Shown here: in pieces, positions 35,660 through 44,206 of the stretch | Layout of the letters: each line of letters begins with the position of its first letter | Numbering within the stretch: the first letter of the stretch is position 1 | From: Stappia sp. 28M-7 | Lineage (GTDB): Bacteria; Pseudomonadota; Alphaproteobacteria; Rhizobiales; Stappiaceae | Length of the DNA stretch: 64,000 nt | NCBI RefSeq assembly: GCF_014252955.1 | Contig: NZ_JACMIA010000001.1 | Coordinates: 1,116,001 to 1,180,000 of the forward strand | Reading direction: 5' to 3' | The notes under the pieces: model-generated | Seen by the model: the letters and a program-made list of their open reading frames with translations, nothing else | Told to the model about the DNA's origin: nothing | Databases searched by the model: none | Program-made: the position numbers and the translations under genes

Positions 35660-36088
35660 ATGCTGAAGGAATTCAAGGAGTTTGCCGTCAAGGGCAACAT
35701 GGTCGACATGGCCGTCGGCATTGTCATCGGCGCAGCTTTCAGCGCCATCGTATCCTCGCTCGTCGACGACGTGATCATGCCTCCCATCGGCCTGCTGATC
35801 GGCGGCGTCGATTTCTCCCAGCTCTTCCTGGTGCTGAGCGAGGGCACGGCGCCCGGGCCCTATCTCACCGTCGAGGCGGCAACGGCCGCCGGCGCGGTGA
35901 CCTGGAACATCGGCCTGTTCATCAATGCGGTGATCAAGTTCCTGATCATCGCCTTCGCGCTGTTCGTAGTGGTCAAGGGGATCAACCGGCTGCGCAACGA
36001 GAAGCCGGCCGCGCCTCCCGCACCGCCCGCGCCCAGCCGCGAGGAAGTGCTGCTGGCCGAGATTCGCGATTTGCTGAAGACGCGCTGA
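35660..36088 (+). CDS. mscL: Large-conductance mechanosensitive channel MscL
   Basis: A 142-residue inner-membrane channel that opens on osmotic downshock. It begins with the MscL signature [20 protein letters not shown] followed by [20 protein letters not shown], then a periplasmic loop and the second helix [23 protein letters not shown] Pro/Ala linker leads to the terminal helix [13 protein letters not shown]. All hallmark segments are present and the length is normal. Confidence 0.97.
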   Translation: MLKEFKEFAVKGNMVDMAVGIVIGAAFSAIVSSLVDDVIMPPIGLLIGGVDFSQLFLVLSEGTAPGPYLTVEAATAAGAVTWNIGLFINAVIKFLIIAFALFVVVKGINRLRNEKPAAPPAPPAPSREEVLLAEIRDLLKTR

Positions 36089-36119
36089 GGCGCGTCCCGC
36101 CCGAACGAACGACAGGCAG

Positions 36120-36152
36120 GGCCCGCCAACGGGGACAAGACCCCGGCGGGCC
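36120..36152 (+). terminator. Nested GC-rich hairpin between mscL and the aminotransferase gene
   Basis: GGCCCGCC (36120-36127) pairs with GGCGGGCC (36145-36152), and inside it GGGG (36131-36134) pairs with CCCC (36141-36144). No T-run follows. It could terminate mscL or act in the leader of the aminotransferase message. Confidence 0.4.
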
Positions 36153-36190
36153 TCGCAATCCCCCCTTTGCCAACAGAGACAGATCCTCCC

Positions 36191-37360
36191 ATGATCGATG
36201 TGATGTCCGCGCTGCGGCCGGAGGCGCGCCAGGCGCCCGAAAGCGGCATTGTCGAGGTCGTGAATTTCGCGCGCGAGCGCTCCGACCTGATCCCGCTCTG
36301 GGTCGGGGAGGGCGACCTGTCGACGCCGGACTTCATCCGCGCAGCGGCCGAGGCGTCGCTGGAAAAGGGCGAGACCTTCTACACCTATCAGCGCGGCATC
36401 CCGGACCTGCGTGAGGCGCTGGCGCGCTATCACCTGCGCCATTTCGGCCGCGACTGGGGCGCGGAGCGCTATTTCGTCACCGGCTCGGGCATGCAGGCGA
36501 TCCAGCTTGCGGTCCAGGCGATCGCCGGTGCCGGCGACGAGGTGATCTATCCTTCGCCTGCCTGGCCGAATTTCCCTGCCGCCATCGGCATCATGGGCGC
36601 GCAGGCCATTCCGGTGCCGCTCGATTTCTCGCCCAACGGCTGGACGCTCGATCTCGACCGCCTGTTTGCCGCCGTGACCCCGCGCACCCGGGCCATCTAC
36701 CTGAATTCGCCGTCCAACCCGACCGGCTGGATGGCCGACCGGGAGACGCTGGCGGCAATCCTCGATGAAGCCCGCCGGCGGGGACTTTGGATCGTCGCCG
36801 ACGAGGTCTACAGCCGCTTCGTTGAGGGAGAGACGGCCCGCGCGCCTTCCTTCATGGATGTGGCCGAGCCGGACGACCTGATCCTGTACGTCAACACCTT
36901 TTCGAAGAACTGGGCGATGACCGGCTGGCGCATCGGCTGGCTTTCGGCCCCGCCCGCGCTCGGGCAGGTGATCGAGAACCTGATCCAGTATTCGACCTCG
37001 GGTGTTGCGCAGTTCATGCAGCGCGCTGCCGTTGCCGCGCTCGATGAGGGAGAGGCGTTCATGGCGCTGCAGCGCAGCCGGGCGAGCGCCGGGCGCGCCA
37101 TCATCGAAGGACGCCTGGCGGCCACCGGCCGGATCCGCTATGCGCCGCCGCAAGGTGCCTTCTACCTGTTCTTCGGTGTCGAGGGCTTTTCCGACAGCCG
37201 TGAACTGGCCAAGCGGATCGTCGCGGAGACGGGCGTCGGGCTTGCGCCCGGCAGTGCTTTCGGCGAGGCCGGAGAGGGGTTCCTGCGCCTGTGTTTCGCC
37301 CGTTCCGCGGAGCATCTGGAGACGGCAGCGCAGCGCCTTGCCGACTGGATAGCGCGTTGA
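36191..37360 (+). CDS. Pyridoxal-phosphate-dependent aminotransferase (class I/II)
   Basis: A 389-residue fold-type I aminotransferase. Recognisable pieces are YTYQRGIPDLREALARYH, VTGSGMQAIQLAVQAI, YPSPAWPNFPAAI, YLNSPSNPTGWM, IVADEVYSRF and the PLP-lysine motif NTFSKNWAMTGWRIGW; FLRLCFARS holds the substrate-carboxylate Arg. It belongs to the aspartate/aromatic aminotransferase group; amino donor not predictable. I start at ATG 36191 (MIDVMSALRP). A TTG at 36167 is in frame but adds only eight residues, and neither has a good ribosome site. Confidence 0.9.
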   Translation: MIDVMSALRPEARQAPESGIVEVVNFARERSDLIPLWVGEGDLSTPDFIRAAAEASLEKGETFYTYQRGIPDLREALARYHLRHFGRDWGAERYFVTGSGMQAIQLAVQAIAGAGDEVIYPSPAWPNFPAAIGIMGAQAIPVPLDFSPNGWTLDLDRLFAAVTPRTRAIYLNSPSNPTGWMADRETLAAILDEARRRGLWIVADEVYSRFVEGETARAPSFMDVAEPDDLILYVNTFSKNWAMTGWRIGWLSAPPALGQVIENLIQYSTSGVAQFMQRAAVAALDEGEAFMALQRSRASAGRAIIEGRLAATGRIRYAPPQGAFYLFFGVEGFSDSRELAKRIVAETGVGLAPGSAFGEAGEGFLRLCFARSAEHLETAAQRLADWIAR

Positions 37361-37468
37361 CGAAGCACGCGAGTCTAAGTTACGGATTTTTGCGTAGAGG
37401 ATTGGAAGCGGATACATTTTGTTCGTTTCCCGACGGCGGGTCGCTCCCCGCATCGTATCGGGCCCAAA

Positions 37469-38653
37469 ATGCGCGAAGATCAGACCCGTAGCGTTTCAGC
37501 ATTGCCCAGCGTGTCGGAGGCGCGGCTCGAAAGCGTGCTTGGTACCGCGGTCGATGGCATCGTCGTGATGGACGACCGGGCGCGCATCCTGCTGTTCAAC
37601 AAGGCGTGCGAGACCCTGTTCGGCTATACGGCCGAGGAGGTCAGGGGGCGCAACGTCAAGGTGCTGATGCCCTCCGAATATGCCGAGGCGCATGACGGCT
37701 ATCTGAACAATTATCTGGAAACCGGCGAGAAGCGCATCATCGGCATCGGCCGCGAGGTGCGCGGCATGCACCGCGACGGCACCGAATTCCCGATCGAGCT
37801 TTCGGTCGGCGAGGCGGCGACGCCGGAGGGGCGCCAGTTCATCGGCATCATCCGCGACCTGCGTCAGCGAAAGGCGGTCGAGCGGCGTCTCGCGGAAGCC
37901 CAGGCGCAGCTTGTCAGCGTCACCCGCATCAGCGCGCTGGACGAGATGGGCGCGGCCATCGCGCACGAACTGAACCAGCCGCTGACGGCGATCATGCTTT
38001 ACCTGCAGGCGGCCAAGCGCAAGGTCGGCGACGACAACCGCGACGGCAAGCTGGTCGAGATTGTCGACAAGGGCGTGCGCGAGGCCGAGCGGGCCAGCCA
38101 GATCATCCAGCGGATGCGGAGGTTCGTGGAAAAGCGTGATCCCGAGCGGCGTTCGGTCAATGTGGCGCGGCTTGTCGGCGAGTGTCTCGAGCTGGTGACC
38201 ATGGGCACCGACTGCCGCGACATCGAGATCGTCAACGACGTCCATGACAGTTTGCCGGACATCGCCGTCGATCCTGTGCAGATCCAGCAGATCCTGATCA
38301 ATCTGATCCGCAATGCGCTCGACGCGGTGCGCCAGGCTCCGGTAAAGCGTGTCGGGCTGACTGCGGCGGTAAGCGGCGAGGATATGCTGATCCGTATCAC
38401 CGATTCAGGTGGCGGAGTTCCGCCGGAAGTCGTACCGACATTGTTCAGAGCATTCTCGGGCGCGAAGAAGGGCGGCCTTGGCCTTGGCCTCACGATCTCC
38501 CGTTCGATCGCGCAGAATCATGGCGGCGATCTCGCCGTCGAACCCAACGGTGGGGAAGGGGGAGCTGCCTTCGTGCTGCGCCTGCCGGTCGACACGCCCG
38601 AGCGTGCCGACCAGGCGGCCGCGCCCCCTGGCAGAAAAGGACCGACGGCATGA
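37469..38653 (+). CDS. fixL: Oxygen-sensing haem-PAS histidine kinase FixL
   Basis: A 394-residue soluble kinase. The single PAS domain (about 18-130) has the FixL haem pattern: His75 in EAHDGYLNNY is the expected haem ligand, and Arg95 in IIGIGREVRG the O2-gating Arg. Their 20-residue spacing equals that of H200/R220 in Bradyrhizobium FixL. The kinase has phospho-His166 (AIAHELNQPLTA), the N-box LINLIRNALDAV and GLGLGLTISRSIAQNHGG. No membrane segment or second PAS is present. Low oxygen should release inhibition and lead to FixJ phosphorylation. The start has no strong ribosome site. It overlaps fixJ by four bases. Confidence 0.93.
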   Translation: MREDQTRSVSALPSVSEARLESVLGTAVDGIVVMDDRARILLFNKACETLFGYTAEEVRGRNVKVLMPSEYAEAHDGYLNNYLETGEKRIIGIGREVRGMHRDGTEFPIELSVGEAATPEGRQFIGIIRDLRQRKAVERRLAEAQAQLVSVTRISALDEMGAAIAHELNQPLTAIMLYLQAAKRKVGDDNRDGKLVEIVDKGVREAERASQIIQRMRRFVEKRDPERRSVNVARLVGECLELVTMGTDCRDIEIVNDVHDSLPDIAVDPVQIQQILINLIRNALDAVRQAPVKRVGLTAAVSGEDMLIRITDSGGGVPPEVVPTLFRAFSGAKKGGLGLGLTISRSIAQNHGGDLAVEPNGGEGGAAFVLRLPVDTPERADQAAAPPGRKGPTA

Positions 38654-39267
38654 GCGCGACCGCGCATCTGATCCACATCGTCGATGACGACCCGGCAATT
38701 CGTGACGCTTTGACCGTCGTCTTCGAGCTGGAAGGCTATGACGTCGACTCGTTCGAGACCGGCGAAGCTTTCCTGGAGCGGGCCGCACGACCGGACAAGC
38801 TGCCGGGATGCGTCATCCTCGATGTGCATATGCCGGGTCAGTCGGGCATCGAGATCCTGCGCCGCCTTCATGCCGATCGGTTTGCCGCGCCGGTTTTCGT
38901 CATTTCCGGTCAGGGCGATATCCCGATGGCCGTAGAGGCGATCAAGCAGGGCGCCCACGATTTCATCGAAAAGCCCTTCGACGCAGAAACCGTGGTGACG
39001 CGGGTGCGCGAGGCCATCGAGGCGAGCGAGCGCAAGAACGTCGAGAGCGTCACCCCGCCGGCCCGCAGTTTCCCGGGCAGCGAGACGCTGACCCCGCGCG
39101 AGCGTGAAGTGCTGGAGGAAATCACCGCCGGTGCCTCCAACAAGGAGGCGGGACGCACGCTGGGGATCAGCCCGCGCACCATCGAGGTGCACCGCGCCCG
39201 CATCATGGAAAAACTCGGCGCGCGCAACGCCGCCGACCTGGTCCGTATCGTCCTCTCGCACGAATAG
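38650..39267 (+). CDS. fixJ: Response regulator FixJ
   Basis: A 205-residue LuxR-type regulator. The receiver has IVDDDPAIRDAL, phospho-Asp58 in CVILDVHMPGQSG, VISGQGDI and FIEKPFDAE. The DNA-binding domain is LTPREREVLEEITAGASNKEAGRTLG followed by SPRTIEVHRARIMEKL. It is coupled to fixL by an ATGA overlap, the standard FixLJ arrangement. Phosphorylated FixJ is expected to activate fixK, located about 0.7 kb downstream. Confidence 0.95.
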   Translation: MSATAHLIHIVDDDPAIRDALTVVFELEGYDVDSFETGEAFLERAARPDKLPGCVILDVHMPGQSGIEILRRLHADRFAAPVFVISGQGDIPMAVEAIKQGAHDFIEKPFDAETVVTRVREAIEASERKNVESVTPPARSFPGSETLTPREREVLEEITAGASNKEAGRTLGISPRTIEVHRARIMEKLGARNAADLVRIVLSHE

Positions 39268-39397
39268 AGGTCCGGCCCCGCACGCGGCGCTTCCGTATTC
39301 CGCCGTAGTTTCGTCGCCGCCCCAAGGGTCTATAGTCGCGCGACTGCGGCCCATGGGGGACGCGCTTCGGGGCTGCCAGGGCGGCGGGATTAAGACG

Positions 39398-39736
39398 GTG
39401 ACTATCCATATCGTCGAAGACGATCCGGGAGTGGGCGATTCGCTTGCCCTGCTGCTTGGGGAAATCGGGCATCAGGTCGAGGTGTATCCTGACGCCGAGA
39501 GTTTCTTCGAGCATGTGCCTCCCGGGTCTCAGGATATTGTGATCGTTGACCTCGGCCTGCCGGGAGTGAGCGGGGTCCAGCTTATCCGCTGGGTCGCCCG
39601 TCTGACGTCGCCTCCGCGTGTCATCGCCATCACCGGCCAGTCGCGCCGCGCCATCGCAGAGCTGTTCGGCGATGATCTGCCGCCTGTACTTTTACGCAAG
39701 CCACTGACCGAAGAAGCTCTCGTCGCGCTTTTGTAA
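39398..39736 (+). CDS. Receiver-only response regulator between fixJ and fixK
   Basis: A 112-residue single-domain protein. It has the acidic pair in IHIVEDDPGVGDS, phospho-Asp51 in IVIVDLGLPGVSG, the Thr of VIAITGQS and Lys101 in LLRKPLTEEAL, so it should be phosphorylatable. It has no output domain: the frame stops right after the last helix. It resembles FixJ-type receivers most. The start is a GTG at 39398; the ribosome site is poor. Being between fixJ and fixK on the same strand, it could be an alternative acceptor or sink for FixL phosphate, or part of another relay; both are inference. Confidence 0.8.
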   Translation: MTIHIVEDDPGVGDSLALLLGEIGHQVEVYPDAESFFEHVPPGSQDIVIVDLGLPGVSGVQLIRWVARLTSPPRVIAITGQSRRAIAELFGDDLPPVLLRKPLTEEALVALL

Positions 39737-39958
39737 AGTTGCCGAGGCGCTTGTTTTTGTGCGCGCTGATGCGTTGTTTTGCCACGCTAGGTAATAGGTC
39801 GTACGAAGACCACCGAATTTCGGTCCCCCAACTTCGCTTCTAGACTTTGCGGCGTTGACGGAGAGGCGCATCGGACGGGATGCGGCTCCGGTTCGCAGGG
39901 CCAGGGGCCCGCGGCCGATTTTCATCCGCCAATGCCGAATTGGCAGGAGGAGGGGGCA

Positions 39959-40657
39959 ATGGCCTACCTGGAACGTACGTCCGAGACGATGGGGCATGGA
40001 GCGGTCGCGGCGCGCAGCACGCGCGAAGCCGTGGAGACCCCGCAGGCGCGCACCCAGCGCCATGACCAGCATCACGTGATCTTCTACGAGGGCGATGCCG
40101 CCGAGCGGATCTACGAGCTGCAGGACGGCATCATCATGCTCTACAAGCTCCTGCCCGACGGGCGTCGCCAGGTCGTGGAGATCCTGACCCGCGGCATGAT
40201 CTTCGGGACCGCCGGCGGACCGCGCTATGACGTCTCCGCCGAGACGCTGACGCCCGTGCGCCTTCTGGTCCACGAGCGCCGCGAGGTCGATGCCTCCGCC
40301 GTTCTTCAGGGCCACGTCGCCAGGTGCCTGATGGCCCAGATGGAAGGCCTGCACGAGCACGCCATGCTGCTCGGCCGCAAGTCGGCGATGGAGCGTGTCG
40401 CCAGCTACTTCATGCGCATGGTGCCGAACCGCGGCGGCGAGGGCTGCGCGGGTCCGGCTTCCGATACCTGCGACCCGCACAATCTGGTGCTGAACATGAC
40501 CCGCCAGGAGATCGCCGACTATCTTGGCCTCACCATCGAGACCGTAAGCCGGGTGATTTCCGAACTGAAGCGGCGCGGTGTGATCCGTCTGGAGCGTCAG
40601 GACCGTATTCATGTGACGCGCGTCTGCGGTCTCTGCCAGCTGACGGGCATTCACTGA
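39959..40657 (+). CDS. fixK: CRP/FNR-family regulator FixK
   Basis: A 232-residue CRP/FNR protein. The beta-roll region includes VIFYEGDAAERIYELQDGII and LLPDGRRQVVEILTRGMIFG; the dimer helix is near 125-145. The DNA-recognition helix is LTRQEIADYLGLTIETVSRVISELKRRG-like, with E-x-x-S-R typical of proteins reading TTGAT half-sites. The N-terminal [4Fe-4S] Cys cluster of FNR is missing, as in FixK. Three Cys lie in the C-terminal half (GCAG, TCDP and VCGLC region), possible redox points. AGGAGG precedes the ATG. Boxes matching its expected target stand before hemN, ccoN and ccoG. Confidence 0.9.
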   Translation: MAYLERTSETMGHGAVAARSTREAVETPQARTQRHDQHHVIFYEGDAAERIYELQDGIIMLYKLLPDGRRQVVEILTRGMIFGTAGGPRYDVSAETLTPVRLLVHERREVDASAVLQGHVARCLMAQMEGLHEHAMLLGRKSAMERVASYFMRMVPNRGGEGCAGPASDTCDPHNLVLNMTRQEIADYLGLTIETVSRVISELKRRGVIRLERQDRIHVTRVCGLCQLTGIH

Positions 40658-40725
40658 GCTGCGGTTTGCCGGCGGGAAATGGTCCCGCCGCCAGGCATTC
40701 CCTTTACTTCTGCATCAACCTTCCG

Positions 40726-40758
40726 ACCCCGGGCCATATCGGTCCGGGGTTTCTTTTT
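40726..40758 (+). terminator. Terminator after fixK
   Basis: ACCCCGG (40726-40732) pairs with CCGGGGT (40744-40750), extended by GCC with GGT around an ATATC loop, and is followed by TTCTTTTT. It lies between the convergent fixK and hemN genes. Confidence 0.85.
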
Positions 40759-40770
40759 GCCCTTGCTGCC

Positions 40771-42120
40771 TCACACGGCAACGGAATGGCGGGCAACGCC
40801 GCGTTGCAGATAGATGTCGAAGGCGGCGGCTGCGATACGTGCATAGGGGGCCCCGCGCGGGGTGACCTCGATCCGGCTGCCGTCCATCGTCACGAGCCCG
40901 TCGCCGATCATCTCGGCAAGGTCGGCAATGCTGGCGGAAAAATGCGCCAGCGGCAGCCCGTGGGCGGCGGCGATGGCGCCGACGTCGGCCGCGTGCTCCG
41001 TCATCAGCTGTTCGATGATCTCGGCCCGTGCCCGGTCGTCGGCATCCAGTGCGATGCCGCGCGCGACCGGCAGCAAGCCGTCGCTGATCGCCCGGCTCCA
41101 GCCGCCGGTATCGGGCATGTTCTGCACATAGCCCTGCGGCAGCTTGCCGATGGAGGAGGCACCGAACCCGATCAGCGTGTCGGCCGTGTCGGTCGTATAG
41201 CCCTGGAAGTTGCGCCGCAGCCGCCCGGCATCGAGCGCCAGCGCCATGTCGTCATCCGGCATGGCGAAATGATCGAGGCCGATGGCCCGGTAGCCGGCAT
41301 CCAGCAGCTTCTCGCGCGCATGGTCCGCCATGGCGATCCGCTCGGCCGCATTGGGCAGCCGGCTTTCATCGATCAGCCGCTGGTGCTTCTTCATCCAGGG
41401 CACATGGGCATAGCCGAACAGGGCGATGCGTCCGGGCGCGAGCGCCTGCGTCAACCGGATTGTCTCGGTTATCGTTTCCAGCGTCTGGAAGGGCAGGCCG
41501 TACATCAGGTCGAAATTGAGCGCATCGATGCCAACGGCACGCAGCCGCTCCACCGCCTGCGCCACCTGCTCGTAGGGCTGCACCCGGCCGATGGCCTTCT
41601 GCACCACCGGATCGAAATCCTGCACGCCGAGGCTCGCACGGGTGATCCCGGCCTCGCGCAGCGTCTCGGCAAGGTCCGGTGTCACCGTGCGCGGATCCAG
41701 CTCGATGGCATGTTCATGCGCAGGCGAGAAGGAGAAGTGCTTGTGCAGCCGCTCGACCACGGACAGGAATTGCGGCCGCGGCAGGAGGCTCGGTGTGCCC
41801 CCGCCCCAGTGGATGTGCACCGCCTGCATGCGGTCCGGCAGCCTGGCCGCGACCAGGTCGATTTCTGCCAGCAGCGCATCCGTATAGTCGAGCAGCGGCT
41901 CGTCGCGGCGCGCCGCCTTGGTGTGGCAGCCGCAATAGTTGCAGATCACCCGGCAATAGGGGACGTGCAGGTAGAGCGAGAGCGGCTCATCTGCGGGCAG
42001 TCCCGCCAGCCAGTTGCCATAGGTCGCCCCTGTCACGCCAGCATGGAAATGCGGCGCAGTCGGGTAGCTGGTGTAGCGCGGCACGGAGCGTGTCGCATAG
42101 CGTTGGTCGAGATCGGTCAT
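40771..42120 (-). CDS. hemN: Oxygen-independent coproporphyrinogen III dehydrogenase HemN
   Basis: A 449-residue radical-SAM enzyme that makes protoporphyrinogen IX without O2, needed for haem supply to the cbb3 oxidase under low oxygen. The N-terminal RYTSYPTAPHF is the HemN signature. The iron-sulfur motif is CRVICNYCGC (CxxxCxxC plus one Cys). HIHWGGGTPSLL, GVQDFDPVVQKAIGR and FDLMYGLPFQT follow. The start ATG (MTDLDQRY) lacks a ribosome site. The FixK box at 42155-42168 is centred about 41 bp before it, which would place the transcript start at or near the ATG. Confidence 0.94.
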   Translation of the reverse strand: MTDLDQRYATRSVPRYTSYPTAPHFHAGVTGATYGNWLAGLPADEPLSLYLHVPYCRVICNYCGCHTKAARRDEPLLDYTDALLAEIDLVAARLPDRMQAVHIHWGGGTPSLLPRPQFLSVVERLHKHFSFSPAHEHAIELDPRTVTPDLAETLREAGITRASLGVQDFDPVVQKAIGRVQPYEQVAQAVERLRAVGIDALNFDLMYGLPFQTLETITETIRLTQALAPGRIALFGYAHVPWMKKHQRLIDESRLPNAAERIAMADHAREKLLDAGYRAIGLDHFAMPDDDMALALDAGRLRRNFQGYTTDTADTLIGFGASSIGKLPQGYVQNMPDTGGWSRAISDGLLPVARGIALDADDRARAEIIEQLMTEHAADVGAIAAAHGLPLAHFSASIADLAEMIGDGLVTMDGSRIEVTPRGAPYARIAAAAFDIYLQRGVARHSVAV

Positions 42121-42154
42121 GAGGCGAGAATGCCTACTTTGCCGATCACGAACC

Positions 42155-42168
42155 TTGATCCTGCTCAA
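42155..42168 (-). promoter_or_regulatory. FixK box upstream of hemN
   Basis: TTGATCCTGCTCAA matches TTGAT-N4-ATCAA at nine of ten defined positions (C for A). Its centre is 41.5 bp before the hemN ATG. Class II FNR/FixK sites sit at -41.5, so transcription may begin at the start codon itself. Confidence 0.75.
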
Positions 42169-42293
42169 CCTCCGCAAAATCAGCCGCTGCATAGCAGATC
42201 CCCGTAAAATGCATGGCAGATCGCCGCTTTTCTTGATCTATTGCCTTGGCAACCCACCTCTTTCCGGCCCTTTGGGGGCTTCGGCGGATCTTC

Positions 42294-43331
42294 ATGCCCT
42301 CACTCAGGCAAGCTCTTTTGACGCTGGCGATCGGTGCCCTCGGCGGCGGTGTGTTCCAGTTGGCCGGGCTGCCTGCGGCCTGGCTCGCGGGAGCAATGGT
42401 CGCGACGGCCATCGCGGTCCTGTCCGGTGTCTCCTGTGCGATTCCCGACCGCTTGCGCGACATGCTGTTCGTCGTGCTCGGCCTGACCATGGGCGCGGGC
42501 GTCACGCCGGAGACGGTGGAGCGGATCGGCGAATGGCCAGTCACCATGCTGCTGGTGCTGGTCTCGGTCGCCGCCGTGCTCGGCGCGACCTTCCTGTTCC
42601 AGCGCAAGGTTGCCGGCTGGGACCGCGACACCGCCTATTTCGCTGCGATACCTGGCGCCTTGTCCTACGTGATGATCCTGTCGCTGTCCTATCCGCGCGC
42701 GGACACGATGCGGGTGGCCGTGGCCCAGACGCTGCGGGTGTTCATTCTGGTCTCCCTGCTGCCGCCGATCATCGCCGGCAGCGAGCCGGAGGTCGTCGCA
42801 GTGGTTCCGGCCGTGCCGATCGAACTCCTGCCGCTGGCTCTCGTCGCCGCGGCCGGGCTTGTCTCGGGCTACCTGTTCCAGCGCGCCGGCGTTCCCGCCG
42901 GATGGCTCACCGGCCCCTTCTTCGTCAGCGCCGCTCTCAATGCCAGCGGCATCGTCGCGGTCCACTTGCCCGAATGGCTGACGATCCCCGCCCTTGTCGG
43001 GCTCGGCTGCATTATCGGTTGCCGGTTCACCAACATTTCGCTGCGCGACATGCTGCGGCTTCTTCTGGTCAGTCTGGGGGCCTTTGCCGTGGGCATGAGC
43101 ATCGCCGTGGCGATCTCGCTGTTCGCCTCGAGCCTGCTCGGCCTGCCGCTCGGACAGCTGCTGCTGGCCTATGCGCCGGGCGGGCTGGAGGCGATGACGC
43201 TGCTCGCCTACCTGCTCGACCTCGACCCGGCTTTCGTTGCCGCGCACCAGCTAGCCCGTTATTTCGGGATGGTTCTGCTTCTTCCCTTCGCGACCCGGCA
43301 AATCCTGGGGCCGCCCAAACGGGTGGTCTGA
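42294..43331 (+). CDS. AbrB-family membrane protein (putative permease/ammonia monooxygenase-like)
   Basis: A 345-residue polytopic protein of the bacterial AbrB/AbrB-dup family (PF05145). It has two homologous halves, each with an AGLPAAWLAGAMV or AGVPAGWLTGPFF motif near residues 25 and 200, and the conserved YAPGGLEAMTLLAYLL and AAHQLARYFGMVLLLP segments near the end. Older annotations call these putative ammonia monooxygenases; they are more likely transporters or regulators of membrane processes. I start at ATG 42294 with GGCGGA upstream. Divergent from hemN. Confidence 0.85.
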   Translation: MPSLRQALLTLAIGALGGGVFQLAGLPAAWLAGAMVATAIAVLSGVSCAIPDRLRDMLFVVLGLTMGAGVTPETVERIGEWPVTMLLVLVSVAAVLGATFLFQRKVAGWDRDTAYFAAIPGALSYVMILSLSYPRADTMRVAVAQTLRVFILVSLLPPIIAGSEPEVVAVVPAVPIELLPLALVAAAGLVSGYLFQRAGVPAGWLTGPFFVSAALNASGIVAVHLPEWLTIPALVGLGCIIGCRFTNISLRDMLRLLLVSLGAFAVGMSIAVAISLFASSLLGLPLGQLLLAYAPGGLEAMTLLAYLLDLDPAFVAAHQLARYFGMVLLLPFATRQILGPPKRVV

Positions 43332-43336
43332 CGCCG

Positions 43337-43900
43337 TCAGCCGCTCGCCGGGCACTCTTCGGCCAGCAGCGCGTAGACGAACTCGTCGCCCCATCGCCCG
43401 TCGTGCCGGTCGTTCTGCCGGAAATGCGCTTCGCGCCTCAGCCCGAGCCGCTCGGCCACCTTCACCGAGCCGTGGTTCTGCGCGTCGATCCGCGCGAAGA
43501 TCCGGTGAAAGCCGATGTTCTCGAAACCGGCCCGCAGCACCTCGCCGGCCGCTTCCGTCGCATAGCCCGCTCCCGCGTGGGCAGGATCGAAGATATAGCC
43601 GAGCTCGCCCTGCAGCGCGGCGGTGCTTGCGACCTTCAGAAGAACTTCGCCGAGCACGCAGCCGTCCTGGCTGCGCTCCACCGCCAGCGTCATCGTCGCT
43701 CCGTCCTTCGACAGATCCGGCTGCTGTGCCCCTTCGAACTGCTGCCGCAGCTCATCTGCCTCCGGCGGGAAGCTGTAGAGGAAGCGGTAAACGTCGCTGC
43801 GCCCGTGATAGGCGGCATAGGCATCGTAGTCGCGGTCTTCGAAAGGTCTCAGGATCAGGCGGGCGGTGCGAAGGGGAAGCGAAGGCAGGGAAAGCGTCAT
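43337..43900 (-). CDS. GNAT-family N-acetyltransferase (RimJ/RimL type)
   Basis: A 187-residue acetyltransferase. LRTARLILRPFEDRDYDAYAAYH is the usual start of the RimJ/RimL/SpeG group. ELGYIFDPAHAGAGYATEAAGEVL contains the acetyl-CoA-binding loop with a G-x-G-x-A variant, and FARIDAQNHGSVKVAERLG the C-terminal signature. The acceptor is unknown. I start at ATG 43900 (MTLSLPSLPL), where similarity begins; the frame is open 26 codons further. It ends five bases from the convergent permease stop. Confidence 0.87.
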   Translation of the reverse strand: MTLSLPSLPLRTARLILRPFEDRDYDAYAAYHGRSDVYRFLYSFPPEADELRQQFEGAQQPDLSKDGATMTLAVERSQDGCVLGEVLLKVASTAALQGELGYIFDPAHAGAGYATEAAGEVLRAGFENIGFHRIFARIDAQNHGSVKVAERLGLRREAHFRQNDRHDGRWGDEFVYALLAEECPASG

Positions 43901-44206
43901 TGCAACCTGGGGTGAATCAGGGGGGAGGGCGCGTGTAAAGGCGAGTCGGAAGCGGGGAAGTGGGGAGCGCGATCGCACTCTTCAAGAGCGCCAGGCTGTG
44001 GGGAAGTCGCGAAAAGGCGCCTGAAGGCCGGTTAAACTCAGAAAAAGCCAAAACAAATCGTCGCAGCCGTGCTTTTGCGGATGTTCCCGACCGCGCTTTG
44101 CCGCAAGCTGTCTTGACCTGGATCAAGGCGTCGAACAGCCGATCGGCCATACCTGCGCCTTGACCCTGCGGGGTTTGGATCACCAAGAGACTCGGGGCGC
44201 CCACCA
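43901..44206. other. Control region between GNAT gene and ccoN
   Basis: A 306-bp gap with no gene. It is locally more AT-rich near 44030-44070. It holds the FixK box described separately, and CATACC at 44148-44153 is a plausible -10 for ccoN. Confidence 0.5.
44113..44126 (+). promoter_or_regulatory. FixK box upstream of ccoNOQP
   Basis: TTGACCTGGATCAA matches TTGAT-N4-ATCAA with a single deviation (C for T at position 5). Its centre is 87 bp before the ccoN ATG, predicting a transcript start near 44161. A -10-like CATACC follows at 44148-44153. Confidence 0.85.

Noticed and set aside
39803-39810. GTACGAAG before fixK as a FixJ site
   Set aside because: It is one mismatch from the FixJ half-site pattern I recall, but an 8-base degenerate match is too weak to report as a site.
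42237-42257. Second TTGAT near the AbrB-family gene as a FixK box
   Set aside because: The second half-site is missing, so only one TTGAT half is present.
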